Shown piece after piece: positions 17,213 to 25,332 of a stretch of DNA of 64,000 nucleotides. Under the pieces are notes generated by a model. The model saw nothing but the letters and a program-made list of their open reading frames with translations. It did not search any database and was not told the origin of the DNA. Source of the DNA: Microbulbifer taiwanensis (lineage in GTDB: Bacteria; Pseudomonadota; Gammaproteobacteria; Pseudomonadales; Cellvibrionaceae); the NCBI RefSeq assembly GCF_014904815.1, contig NZ_JACZFR010000006.1:186001-250000 (forward strand), given 5' to 3'. Both the position numbers and the translations under genes were made by a program. Position 1 is the stretch's first letter. Every line of letters begins with the position of its first letter.

Positions 17213-19837
17213 ATGTACATCAAGACCATGCAATCGCGCCTGCTCGCCATGCCGCTGACGGCCGTGGCCGCTGCCGTTCTCTCGGTCAATGCGGCCGCCC
17301 AGCAGGGGGAATCGAAAATGGGCGACCAGCTGATGGAAACCATCACGGTAACTGCCCAGGCCGCCAACGCGAGCAGTGATATAGAGCGCCAGCGCAGATC
17401 CAACAAGGTGGTTGCGGTACAGACTTCCGACGCCATCGGCGAATTGCCGGACGCCAACGTCACCGAAGCCCTGCAGCGTATGCCCGGTGTGTTTATTGCC
17501 CGCGACCAGGGCGAGGGTCGCTTTGTCGGGGTGCGCGGTATCGACCCCAACCTCAACGCCTCCACCATCAATGGCATGAGCCTGCCTGCGCCGGAAACCG
17601 ACAGCCGCGCCGTGGCCCTGGATGTGATCCCGTCCGATCTGCTCGCCAGCCTGGAAGTCTTCAAGACCCTGACGCCGGACATGAGCGCCGACTCCATCGG
17701 TGGCGCCATCGAGATCAAGAGCCTGAATGCCCTGGATCACGACGGCCAGCAGTTCAAGCTGAGCGCCGAGAACAGTTACAGCGAGCTGCAGGAAGAGAAC
17801 AGCCCCAAGCTGGCCGGTACCTTTACCAATGTGTTTGAGCTGGAGGGCGGCCGCGAGCTGGGCGTCGCCATCGCTGCCAGCCACCAGGAGCGCAATTTCG
17901 GTTCCGAGAATGTGGAAACCGACGGTACCTGGGAAGAATTCACTGCGGAAGACGGCAGCGAGGCCTTCGGTGCCGCTGAAATCGAGCAGCGCGACTACAC
18001 CATTACCCGCGAGCGCACCGGCCTGGCCGCCAATTTCGACCTGCGCCTGAGCGAGACCAGCCAGCTGTACCTGCACAGCCTCTACTCCGATTTTTCCGAT
18101 GCGGAAGAGCGCCAGCGCAATTCCTGGAAGCTGGATGAAGAGAACGATGATCCGGCCACTATCAGCGCCAACTCCGCGGTGTGGGAAGACGCCGCGCTGG
18201 ACAAGTCCCTGAAAGATCGCCGGGAAGAACAGGAAATCCTGTCCCTGGTCTTTGGTGGCGAACACGACCTGGATCTGTGGGGTATCGACTACGCGCTGGG
18301 CTATTCCCACGCGGAAGAGGCGGAGCCGCACCGCCGCGACACCGCCTTCGTACAGGAGGGGCTGCAACTGGGCTACACCAGGGCCGGTGAGCAACCGCAG
18401 CTTGCCGTCGGCGCCGGCGATGCCGCGGCCGCCCTGGATGCCGCCAACTACGAGCTGGACGAACTGGTGATCGAAGACAACTTCACCGAAGACGAAGAAG
18501 TCAGCTTCCGTATCGATATCAGCCGCGAGATCCAGGTTGCCGGCAACCCGTCTGAGCTGAAGTTCGGCCTGCACGAGCGCCGTCGCGAGAAATCCGGCGA
18601 CCTGAATGCCACCACCTACGACGGCTTCGGTGACGACTACACCCTGGCCGACTTCGCCATGAACAATGTCGACTACGGCCTCGGCGCCTTCGGTCCCGGT
18701 ATCAACAAGGGCGCGCTGAACCGCTTTATCAATGCCAACCTGTCCAGCTTCGACGTGGATGAAACCGAGACGGCCCTCGGTTCTGCGCGCGACTATGTGA
18801 TGAACGAGGATATTTCCGCGTTCTACGTGATGAACAGTGTCGATCTCGACCGCGCCCAGTTGGTCTACGGTGTGCGCTACGAGAGCACGGAATTCTCCGC
18901 CGATGGTTACAGCGTGGTGGAGTCCGGTGACGCCGTCGACGGCGCCGAAGAGGTGGCGGAAGACGTTTACGTGACCGAAGTGCACTACGAGACCGACTAC
19001 AGCAAGCTGTTCCCGAGCGTGAACTTCAAATATGACTACAGCGACAATGTGGTGCTGCGCGCGGCCTATACCGAGTCGCTGTCCCGCCCGTCCTTCGGTC
19101 ACCTGAACCCGTCTCCGGCGGCGATCGAATACGACGAGGGTGAGCTGGAAGTCGAAGCGGGCAACCCGGCGCTGGATCCCTACGAGGCGCAGAACCTGGA
19201 TTTCTCCGCCGAGTACTACGCGGACAATCTGGGCATGTTCTCCCTGGGTGTTTTCCACAAGCGCATCGACAACTTTATCGTGGTCGCCGACGTGGCCAGC
19301 ACCGCGGACTTCACCCGCTATGTGGGTAGCCTGGCGGTCGACGAGGCGGAAATCCTGCAGCCGGTCAACGGCGACACCGCCACCCTGACCGGTGCCGAAC
19401 TGTCCTGGACCCAGGGCTTCGACAACGGCCTGCTGCTGCGCGCCAACGCTACCTTCACCGATTCCGAAGCGAGCCTGGGCCTGGGTGCCGATGCAGAGCG
19501 AGGCGATGATATCTCCCTGCCGTCCCAGGCGGACCTGGTGGGCAACTTTATTGTCGGCTATGAGCGCGATGCGCTGAGCCTGCGCCTGTCCACCACCTTC
19601 AAGGGCGAGCGCCTGCTGGAAGTGGACCTGGAAGATGCGGCCGGTGACCGCTACGAGGACGATCATATGCAGGTGGACCTGTCGGTCAAGTACCGTTTCG
19701 ACAACGGCCTGCAGCTGACCTTCAGTGGCGTCAACCTGACCGACGAGCCCCTCTTCGTACACAACTCCGGCTTCAACGGCCAGTACGAAGAGTACGGCAC
19801 TACCTATATGCTGGGGTTAACCTACAGCACCTTCTGA
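17213..19837 (+). CDS. TonB-dependent receptor, probable phytate/organophosphate uptake
   Basis: 874 residues. The ATG at 17213 follows GGGGA and gives a clean signal peptide ending in NAAAQQ; an upstream in-frame start at 17093 does not. The N-terminal plug starts at METITVTAQ (TonB-box region), with GVRGIDPNLNASTINGM and GGAIEIKSLNA typical of TBDR plugs, and the protein ends in a barrel terminating in the aromatic TYSTF. The mature protein is very acidic. The next gene on the strand, after a terminator-like hairpin, encodes a beta-propeller phytase lipoprotein, and phoX is divergent. That context suggests a phytate or inositol-phosphate substrate; the receptor sequence alone does not show it. 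Confidence 0.9.
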   Translation: MYIKTMQSRLLAMPLTAVAAAVLSVNAAAQQGESKMGDQLMETITVTAQAANASSDIERQRRSNKVVAVQTSDAIGELPDANVTEALQRMPGVFIARDQGEGRFVGVRGIDPNLNASTINGMSLPAPETDSRAVALDVIPSDLLASLEVFKTLTPDMSADSIGGAIEIKSLNALDHDGQQFKLSAENSYSELQEENSPKLAGTFTNVFELEGGRELGVAIAASHQERNFGSENVETDGTWEEFTAEDGSEAFGAAEIEQRDYTITRERTGLAANFDLRLSETSQLYLHSLYSDFSDAEERQRNSWKLDEENDDPATISANSAVWEDAALDKSLKDRREEQEILSLVFGGEHDLDLWGIDYALGYSHAEEAEPHRRDTAFVQEGLQLGYTRAGEQPQLAVGAGDAAAALDAANYELDELVIEDNFTEDEEVSFRIDISREIQVAGNPSELKFGLHERRREKSGDLNATTYDGFGDDYTLADFAMNNVDYGLGAFGPGINKGALNRFINANLSSFDVDETETALGSARDYVMNEDISAFYVMNSVDLDRAQLVYGVRYESTEFSADGYSVVESGDAVDGAEEVAEDVYVTEVHYETDYSKLFPSVNFKYDYSDNVVLRAAYTESLSRPSFGHLNPSPAAIEYDEGELEVEAGNPALDPYEAQNLDFSAEYYADNLGMFSLGVFHKRIDNFIVVADVASTADFTRYVGSLAVDEAEILQPVNGDTATLTGAELSWTQGFDNGLLLRANATFTDSEASLGLGADAERGDDISLPSQADLVGNFIVGYERDALSLRLSTTFKGERLLEVDLEDAAGDRYEDDHMQVDLSVKYRFDNGLQLTFSGVNLTDEPLFVHNSGFNGQYEEYGTTYMLGLTYSTF

Positions 19838-19862
19838 CGCCGGCTTTCCCCTAGCCGGTACC

Positions 19863-19893
19863 AACCCGGTTCCCATTGGGGAGCCGGGTTTTT
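19863..19893 (+). terminator. Rho-independent terminator after the TBDR gene
   Basis: The arms AACCCGG and CCGGGTT, with inner CCC/GGG, enclose a short loop and are followed directly by a run of T. It separates the receptor from the phytase gene, which therefore probably has its own promoter. Confidence 0.75.
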
Positions 19894-19940
19894 CTGTTAT
19901 GTTCGGGCGGCAATCTGTTTGCAATAAAAGTGGCGTAAAT

Positions 19941-19958
19941 TTGTCATACCCGAAACAT
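19941..19958 (+). promoter_or_regulatory. Weak PHO-box-like site before the phytase gene
   Basis: TTGTCAT-ACCC-GAAACAT sits about 27 bases before the phytase start. The first half matches the PhoB half-site at 6 of 7 positions, but the second is poor (3 of 7). Listed because the same TTGTCAT half occurs before phoX. Confidence 0.25.
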
Positions 19959-19984
19959 GCCGACCCAAAGCAAAAGTGAATAAA

Positions 19985-21922
19985 ATGGCACAAAAGAAAT
20001 TCCTGAAAGTTTGCCTCGCCGCGACCGTCGCTGGTCTGCTGGCGGGGTGTGACGCAACCACCGAATCCCCGGCACAGCAGGCGGAAGTGCTGAAATCGCA
20101 GCAGTCCATTTCCCTCAATGGTGTTGTTTCCAGCCAGCTGGCGCCGCTGACCCTGGCCGATAAAAACTATCTGTTGCTGGCCAGTGAGGAGCGCGGACTG
20201 GTATTGATCGATGAAAACGGCAGTGAAGCCGCTGCCCTGGACGGCGGCAGTGTCGAGCGCTTTGCGCTGCAGGCGCAGGGCGACGATCAGTGGCTGGTGG
20301 CCGCCTACGACGAGGAGAGCGCGGAGATACAGCTGCGCGCTGTGCAAACTGACACGGCCAGCGGTGCGCCGGGCCTGAAATACCTTGGCGCCGTAGCGAG
20401 CGCTGCGCCCCAGGCTGCGCTGTGCTTTTCCCGCCAGAATGGCCGCACACACCTGTTCGCCATCGACGAGACAGGCCTCGGCCATGAATATGTGGTGCAC
20501 CCGCGCGACCAGGCCTGGGCCTTCAGTGAAGTGCGCCAGCTGCATTTCGGGGAGCAGGTGAACGCCTGCGCTGTGGATGCGCTGCAGCAACAGCTGCTGG
20601 TGTCGCAGCCACCGCTGGGCATCTGGAGCCTGAATGCGGATGCGGAAAAAGACGAGGAGCGCCGTGTATTTGTCGCCGCAGACAAGCTGGGCGAGAATTT
20701 CGGCGGCTTCTGGATCGACAGCACCGCAGGCCACCTGTGGCTGACCTCCGGTGACGAGGTCAGGGCCTACAACCTGAAACTACCCCGGGCCGAAGCGGTT
20801 TTCGCTCGCGCCCTCTACGACATGGAACCTGTCTCCGCCGTATTGCAGGGGGGTGCGCTGCTGGTGCTGGAGGAAGAGAGTAACAGCATCCGCCAGTTTT
20901 CCGCCGATCTGCCGCCGCCGGCTGCGGAAACCCAGGCTCTGCGTGCGCGAAGCGAAATTCCCCGCGTGGCCGCGCGGGCACAGACACAGCCCGTCGTCTC
21001 CGGCGGCGGTGCCGCCGACGACCCGGCCATCTGGGTCAATCCGGACAATGTCGCCGTCAGCCTGGTTCTCGGCACCGACAAGAAGGGCGGTCTGGATATC
21101 TTCCCCCTGGATGGAAAACTGTTGCGGCAGTTTCCGGTGGGCCGCGTCAACAATGTCGATCTGCGCAGCGTCGAGCACCCGCAGTACGCTGCACTGGCCG
21201 CTGCCTCCAACCGCACTACCCCGGGCGTCAGCCTGTTCGGTATCACCGACAGCGGTGAAGTCGAGAGTCTCGGTTTGCGCGAGATGGACCTGCAGGATCC
21301 CTACGGCCTGTGTATGTACCAGCAGGAGGGCAAGCAGTTCGTGTGGATCTCCGACAAGGAGGGCGGCCTGCACCTGGCCGAAATTCTACTCGGTGATAAT
21401 CCCCGTGAATGGCAGCTGCGCAACCGGGCCAGCCTGCCGGTGGAGAGTCAGGTCGAGGGCTGTGTCGCCGACGACGAGCGCGAAACCCTGTTCTTCGGTG
21501 AGGAGGACGCCGGCGTCTGGCGTCTGGACATAACCGCATTCGTGGCCGGCGAAGGCAAGCCGCAGCTGGTGGCCGCGGTGGACGAGGAAAGACTGGTGGC
21601 CGACGTGGAGGGCATGGGTCTCTACCTGAACGGTGACAACAGCTACCTGGTGGTTTCCAGTCAGGGCAACAACAGCTATACGCTGTTCAGCCGCGACGGT
21701 TCCGAGTTTGTCGGCCACTTCCGTGTGGATATGAATCTGGACCAGGGTATCGACGGCAGTTCGGAGACCGACGGTCTCGAGGTTACCAGTGCGGCATTGG
21801 GTGCGGATTACCCGGAGGGGCTGTTGATAGTGCAGGATGGGCGCAACCGGCTGCCCAGTGAGGCGCAGAACTTTAAGTTGGTTTCCTGGGGGGATATTGC
21901 CGGGAAGTTGGAGTTGCAGTAG
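19985..21922 (+). CDS. Beta-propeller phytase (3-phytase), lipoprotein
   Basis: 645 residues. The leader ends in LLAGCDA, a good lipobox, so the enzyme is probably outer-membrane-anchored. Two propeller halves are visible. The N-terminal half (about 30-320) is degenerate. The C-terminal half starts near SGGGAADDPAIW, which holds the DDPAIW calcium/substrate motif, and continues with NNVDLR, DPYGLCMY, DGSSETDGLEV and LIVQDGRN, all expected in active BPPs. It hydrolyses phytate stepwise to lower inositol phosphates and phosphate. A GTG nine bases earlier is an alternative start; neither has a strong ribosome-binding site. It forms a phosphate-scavenging unit with the upstream TBDR. Confidence 0.92.
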   Translation: MAQKKFLKVCLAATVAGLLAGCDATTESPAQQAEVLKSQQSISLNGVVSSQLAPLTLADKNYLLLASEERGLVLIDENGSEAAALDGGSVERFALQAQGDDQWLVAAYDEESAEIQLRAVQTDTASGAPGLKYLGAVASAAPQAALCFSRQNGRTHLFAIDETGLGHEYVVHPRDQAWAFSEVRQLHFGEQVNACAVDALQQQLLVSQPPLGIWSLNADAEKDEERRVFVAADKLGENFGGFWIDSTAGHLWLTSGDEVRAYNLKLPRAEAVFARALYDMEPVSAVLQGGALLVLEEESNSIRQFSADLPPPAAETQALRARSEIPRVAARAQTQPVVSGGGAADDPAIWVNPDNVAVSLVLGTDKKGGLDIFPLDGKLLRQFPVGRVNNVDLRSVEHPQYAALAAASNRTTPGVSLFGITDSGEVESLGLREMDLQDPYGLCMYQQEGKQFVWISDKEGGLHLAEILLGDNPREWQLRNRASLPVESQVEGCVADDERETLFFGEEDAGVWRLDITAFVAGEGKPQLVAAVDEERLVADVEGMGLYLNGDNSYLVVSSQGNNSYTLFSRDGSEFVGHFRVDMNLDQGIDGSSETDGLEVTSAALGADYPEGLLIVQDGRNRLPSEAQNFKLVSWGDIAGKLELQ

Positions 21923-21932
21923 GCGATACACT

Positions 21933-21957
21933 GATCGCGGCCATGGGCCGCTCCTAC
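21933..21957 (-). repeat. REP element, left of IS110
   Basis: A complete reverse-oriented copy: on the minus strand it reads GTAGGAGCGGCCCATGGCCG followed by CGATC. The stem GCGGCC/GGCCGC closes on a CAT loop. It directly abuts the presumed IS110 left boundary. Confidence 0.88.
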
Positions 21958-21997
21958 AAAAGGTAGGTTCTGGCACCTGTAGATACTCTGTTTCGGG

Positions 21998-22990
21998 TCA
22001 AGCGTTCTTATGCTCTTCGCTGAATAGCAACGTAGAGTCGAACGCTGATCCGGTCTTCATACAGGCCCAGATGCCAGTGAGATATTTTCGCATCACAGCA
22101 CACTGGGCTTGTATCTTCTTCTTCCCTCTAGCTACCAAGGACTCGTAGAAGGCTTTTGCTCTTGGGTCATGTCGCGCTGCACTCATAGCCGGCATATACA
22201 GCGCGGCTCGCAGGTAGGCATTACCTGACTTACTCAGGCGTGCCGGCCTGTTCACGCTGGTGCCGGATTGGGTCAGCCTTACATCCAGCCCTGCGTGGCG
22301 GCTCACCTGGGGTGCCTTCAAGCTAGCGGGAAGCACACAGAGTTCAGCCAAAACTGCGATCGCTGTGGCCTCCCCAATCCCTTTCGCGGCGCCTATGTTG
22401 GCCAAGTGCGTCGAAAGCTCTCCACAGCCGGCAATAAGCTCTAGAGCTGCCTGGCTGAGCCGTTTGATCCTGCGGTCCAGTAGCGCGATTCCTTCCTGCT
22501 CATCCTCGATCAGCAATGGCATCGTTGCACGCTTCGACTGAAGGGCGTGCAGACGGTTCTTGGCCTGTGTCTTGGTGGCGGTTAAACGGTTTATCTGCCT
22601 ACCGATATCACGCAGGGCTAACCGCTCTTCACTCGGCGGTGTCCAAAGCCTCGGGCTCATGCGTTCGCCGTACTCGGCCAGCAGCGTAGCATCCACGCCA
22701 TCCGTTTTACTGCCAGCCAACTTCAATTCTGCAAAGTGGCGGAAGCTTTTGGGGTTTATTACCGAGACCGGCAAATCAGCTTTGACCAGAGCTACCGCAA
22801 GGTCCAGGTAGTAGATCCCGGTAGCCTCTATGACGATGACTGAGGGTTTGAGTGCCTTGAGTCGCTTGATGGCCTTGGCATGTCCTTGGGATGTTTGGCT
22901 AAACCGCTCGGCCTTAGAGGATTTTTCTTCTACCCTGCTGACCAAATCAAAGGACTTGGCCGCAATATCCACACCAACAAACACACTCAT
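21998..22990 (-). CDS. IS110-family transposase (DEDD/bridge recombinase)
   Basis: 330 residues. The N-terminal RuvC-like DEDD domain starts MSVFVGVDIAAKSFDLV, with the next acidic residue in VIVIEATGIYYL. The C-terminal Transposase_20 domain begins around IGAAKGIGEATAIAVLAEL and holds the serine region RLSKSGNAYLRAALY. Both halves are complete and full length for IS110 enzymes, so the element may be active. The ATG at 22990 is preferred to a TTG just before it. IS110 recombinases are known to use a structured bridge RNA from the element's end. Confidence 0.95.
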   Translation of the reverse strand: MSVFVGVDIAAKSFDLVSRVEEKSSKAERFSQTSQGHAKAIKRLKALKPSVIVIEATGIYYLDLAVALVKADLPVSVINPKSFRHFAELKLAGSKTDGVDATLLAEYGERMSPRLWTPPSEERLALRDIGRQINRLTATKTQAKNRLHALQSKRATMPLLIEDEQEGIALLDRRIKRLSQAALELIAGCGELSTHLANIGAAKGIGEATAIAVLAELCVLPASLKAPQVSRHAGLDVRLTQSGTSVNRPARLSKSGNAYLRAALYMPAMSAARHDPRAKAFYESLVARGKKKIQAQCAVMRKYLTGIWACMKTGSAFDSTLLFSEEHKNA

Positions 22991-23232
22991 CAACTTCCAC
23001 TCCCGGCAGGCTTTGCGTCACAATAGCCACCGGTTCCCCGACCTCGCACTTGATGCGGCCTCGACCTTGCGATGCGAAGTCCAGTCTTGCTGGCTTCCCG
23101 ATACTCTTCGAGGTCAGCAATGAGGCGGGGAGCCACTCTACAGACGAGGTCAGTTAATACTGCCTCCAGGAGCGGACGGCCTCCCCGGCAACTGGTGAAG
23201 AACCCTATCAGTTCGTCGGATCTAAACATACA
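22991..23232 (-). ncRNA. Candidate bridge-RNA region of the IS110 element
   Basis: 242 bases upstream of the transposase with no gene. In the IS110 group the long non-coding left end is transcribed as a bridge RNA whose loops pair with target and donor DNA. Placement here is by analogy only; I did not resolve the loops, and the RNA ends are unknown. Confidence 0.3.
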
Positions 23233-23255
23233 AGGAGCGGCCCATGGCCGCGATC
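23233..23255 (+). repeat. REP element, right of IS110, first two GTAG bases altered
   Basis: Matches the other copies from the AG of GTAG onward (AGGAGCGGCCCATGGCCGCG); the first two bases read CA instead of GT. Loss of identity exactly here marks the likely IS110 junction. It also lies just downstream of the RAYT stop. Confidence 0.82.
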
Positions 23256-23266
23256 GGTCTATCAGT

Positions 23267-23731
23267 TTACAACCAGACGGCATTCCAAAACGAATAATTC
23301 CCTATCTTGCCCACCAATCCTGCCCGCAGGGGATTGGCTACGATATATCGCGCCGCAGCTGGTATATCTTCATCCTGCCGCAGTGCACGATCGTGAAATC
23401 CCCTGTCCCAGACCGGCTCTTTGATAGTATTCGTGTGGTTAATTTCGCGAGCAGTCGCGGATTTAATACGCATTACCAGTTCGCTCAGCTCCAGCTGTTT
23501 TCCTAGCTGAATCAGCCAATGGGCATGATCCGGCATCAACACCCAGGAAAGCATCGTTGCATCCTTTAATAACTTTGGATCTTCGAAACAACGACAAGCT
23601 GTGTGCGCAAACTGCCACTCTGAGAAAAGAGGTTTCCGTTTTCGGGTGGTGCTGGTGACCAGATATATCTGATTTCGTATTGAGGCTCTGCCCTGGCGCA
23701 GGGCCTGGTGTCCCGGTTTGTACTGAGCCAT
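23267..23731 (-). CDS. REP-associated tyrosine transposase (RAYT)
   Basis: 154 residues of the Y1/HUH transposase family. The HUH metal motif is DHAHWLI after LSWVLMP, and the catalytic tyrosine lies in AARYIVANPLRAGL. The DRGFHDRALR segment is also typical. The start at 23731 follows CAGGGA; a longer frame opens at the ATG inside the neighbouring REP but is not needed. REP copies flank the gene on both sides, the arrangement called a REPtron. RAYTs bind and process REP hairpins, with the GTAG tetranucleotide as recognition element. Confidence 0.93.
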   Translation of the reverse strand: MAQYKPGHQALRQGRASIRNQIYLVTSTTRKRKPLFSEWQFAHTACRCFEDPKLLKDATMLSWVLMPDHAHWLIQLGKQLELSELVMRIKSATAREINHTNTIKEPVWDRGFHDRALRQDEDIPAAARYIVANPLRAGLVGKIGNYSFWNAVWL

Positions 23732-23749
23732 TTGCTTCCCTGCAAGATT

Positions 23750-23818
23750 GATCGCGGCCATGGGCCGCTCCTACAGATGTTTGATTTCTACTCTGTAGGA
23801 GCGGCCCATGGCCGCGAT
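23750..23818. repeat. REP pair upstream of RAYT
   Basis: A reverse copy at 23750-23774 and a forward copy at 23795-23818 face outward across about 20 bases. Both have intact GTAG ends and perfect GCGGCC-CAT-GGCCGC stems. The pair lies between the RAYT start and the outer-membrane protein stop. Confidence 0.9.
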
Positions 23819-23828
23819 ATGTATCGAT

Positions 23829-24539
23829 TTAAAAATGCATACTCCACCCCAGCGACGCCGCCTCTACATCAAACCCACCGCGAAAATCCTCACTGCCCAC
23901 CTCGGAGAAACTCTCCCACTCAGCCCGCAGCGTCCACGAATTCCGGTAGCGGTAGCTGAGACCAAACCCATATCCCCAATGAAATCCGTTATGAACTTCG
24001 GTGGCCTTGCCGCTGACTTCCGTCAGGCGCTCCTCGAACGCCTCTTCGCCGATCTGGTAGACAAAAAACAGTTCACCGGTCTGGCGCTCGGACAACTCCG
24101 AATTCCAGGCGCCGCCGCCCAGCTTGCCGAACAGGCTGAGTCCTTCCGCCAATGGCCAGTGGCCGATGACGAAGGCGTTGATCAACTGGGTTTCTATCTC
24201 GTCCTCGAACTGCAGGTACTCACCGTTATCGGCGTCAATGCGGAAATCCAGTTCGGCGCTGGCCAGCTGATGGTAACTGGCCTCCACCGCCAGGTGCGGT
24301 GTCCAGCGCCAGCCGCCATAGATTTTCCAGCCGTCGCCACGCTCGCCGCAGCCACTGGAGCTGGCCGTCTGCTGGGGCAGATTGAGGCTCTGTACAAATT
24401 CCGCGGCGCCGCTGCAGAAATCCTGCAGTTGCATATCGCTGTAGGCGATACCGCCGTATTTGTGCGAGTAGAAGTCGGCCTGTGCCTGGACACAGGTGGT
24501 GAGGAGGGGTACCGCTAGCAGAAAGTGTGGCCGGTTCAT
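23829..24539 (-). CDS. Outer-membrane beta-barrel protein, function unknown
   Basis: 236 residues. The signal peptide ends near CVQAQA, the body alternates polar and aromatic residues, and the last residues LGWSMHF end in phenylalanine, the BAM recognition signal. The strand pattern (WKIYGGWRWTPHLAVEASYHQ, LSLFGKLGGGAW, WGYGFGLSYRYRNSWTLRAEW) suggests an eight-stranded OmpA/OmpW-like barrel. Two cysteines (DFCSGAAE and SSGCGER) could form a loop disulfide. It is a single gene with a short GTAG-like hairpin downstream of the next unit. Confidence 0.78.
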   Translation of the reverse strand: MNRPHFLLAVPLLTTCVQAQADFYSHKYGGIAYSDMQLQDFCSGAAEFVQSLNLPQQTASSSGCGERGDGWKIYGGWRWTPHLAVEASYHQLASAELDFRIDADNGEYLQFEDEIETQLINAFVIGHWPLAEGLSLFGKLGGGAWNSELSERQTGELFFVYQIGEEAFEERLTEVSGKATEVHNGFHWGYGFGLSYRYRNSWTLRAEWESFSEVGSEDFRGGFDVEAASLGWSMHF

Positions 24540-24612
24540 GGCGTTACCTGCTGGGTTGGGGTGAATTATTCTTTTACTGCCTTGTTCGTTACTACTTTGG
24601 TTGGGTAATTTT

Positions 24613-24647
24613 TACAGGCGCGCATGGCCGCCCCGCCGCGCCTACAG
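24613..24647. repeat. Degenerate GTAG-type hairpin
   Basis: The minus strand reads CTGTAGGCGCGG and, at its other end, CGCGCCTGTA, giving complementary arms around a GC-rich loop that still contains GGCCATG. It is probably a decayed relative of the REP family, sitting after the P-like gene stop. Confidence 0.45.
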
Positions 24648-24654
24648 TTAAGTA

Positions 24655-25332
24655 TTAAATATCGAGCTTGGCCCGCAGTGCTGCCATCTTCTGCGCATTC
24701 TCTTCTTTCGACAGCGGTGTTCCCGGCTTCTCTTCCAGTTGCAGCTGCGCAGGCAGAGGCAGCTTCTCGCCCTCCAGAACCCGCGCACAGATCTTGCGGT
24801 AGTGCTCGGCGAACACCGGGTAGGCCACCGACTCGGCGTTGTTGGCGAGGAAGAACCAGTTGGATTCGCGCCCGGCGTGGTAGACGGCGGGGTGGCTCCA
24901 GTTGAAATTGGCCTTGGGGCTCGAGGCGTTGCAGGCCTCGCGGTAGGCGGCGCGGGCGTCGGGCAGGCCGTTGTCGCCGGCGGCGCACAGTTGCAGCATC
25001 TTGTGCACCGTGGGCAGGTACTCGCTCTGCTTGATGGCGCGTTTGGCGCCCGCGACTATCTCCGCCGCGCTAAAAGCGCCCAGGGATTCCAGCCACAGGC
25101 GTTTGGCGAGGTTCAGGGTCTCGGTGTCGGGGAATGCCGAGTTGAACTGATTGTGGTAGCTGAGTTTGAGCAGGCCGAAGACTTCATTGAGCGCGCGCTT
25201 CTTTTCATTGAGCTGCTCGTTCGCTTCCCCGCTACCAGTCTGTGTCCGTGACGATGTCGAGGACGGATCTGTCCCTTGTCCTCTGCCTATCGCTGCGCTG
25301 GTTGTCTGTGTTGGTATGTTGCGACTTGCCAT
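24655..25332 (-). CDS. Phage lambda P-like replication protein (helicase-loader type)
   Basis: 225 residues. The first 45 are low-complexity and polar (Thr/Ser/Gln). The core has FNSAFPDTETLNLAKRLWLESL, then AEIVAGAKRAIKQSEYLPTVHKML, resembling replication protein P-type domains found beside DnaT-like genes. There is no P-loop, so it is not a DnaC AAA+ loader. Its first 101 bases overlap the 3' end of the DnaT-like gene in another frame; AGGA before the ATG at 25332 supports that start. It may load DnaB at stalled forks, by inference. No other phage genes are present. Confidence 0.7.
   Translation of the reverse strand: MASRNIPTQTTSAAIGRGQGTDPSSTSSRTQTGSGEANEQLNEKKRALNEVFGLLKLSYHNQFNSAFPDTETLNLAKRLWLESLGAFSAAEIVAGAKRAIKQSEYLPTVHKMLQLCAAGDNGLPDARAAYREACNASSPKANFNWSHPAVYHAGRESNWFFLANNAESVAYPVFAEHYRKICARVLEGEKLPLPAQLQLEEKPGTPLSKEENAQKMAALRAKLDI

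Larger units (their letters stand above)
21958..23232 (-). mobile_element. IS110-family insertion sequence between REP elements
   Basis: About 1.27 kb. The limits are inferred from the flanking REP copies: a full reverse copy ends at 21957, and a forward copy that has lost its first two GTAG bases begins at 23233. No terminal inverted repeats or target duplication are seen, as is normal for IS110. It holds one transposase gene and a roughly 240-base non-coding region upstream of it. Exact ends are uncertain by tens of bases. Confidence 0.7.

Noticed and set aside
17150-19762. Long open frame on the minus strand opposite the TBDR gene
   Set aside because: Antisense shadow of a GC-rich coding region: no signal, no domain, and the plus-strand frame has receptor motifs.
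22991-23232. A short ORF coding for a second IS110 protein
   Set aside because: No start, ribosome-binding site or homology; consistent with a non-coding leader.
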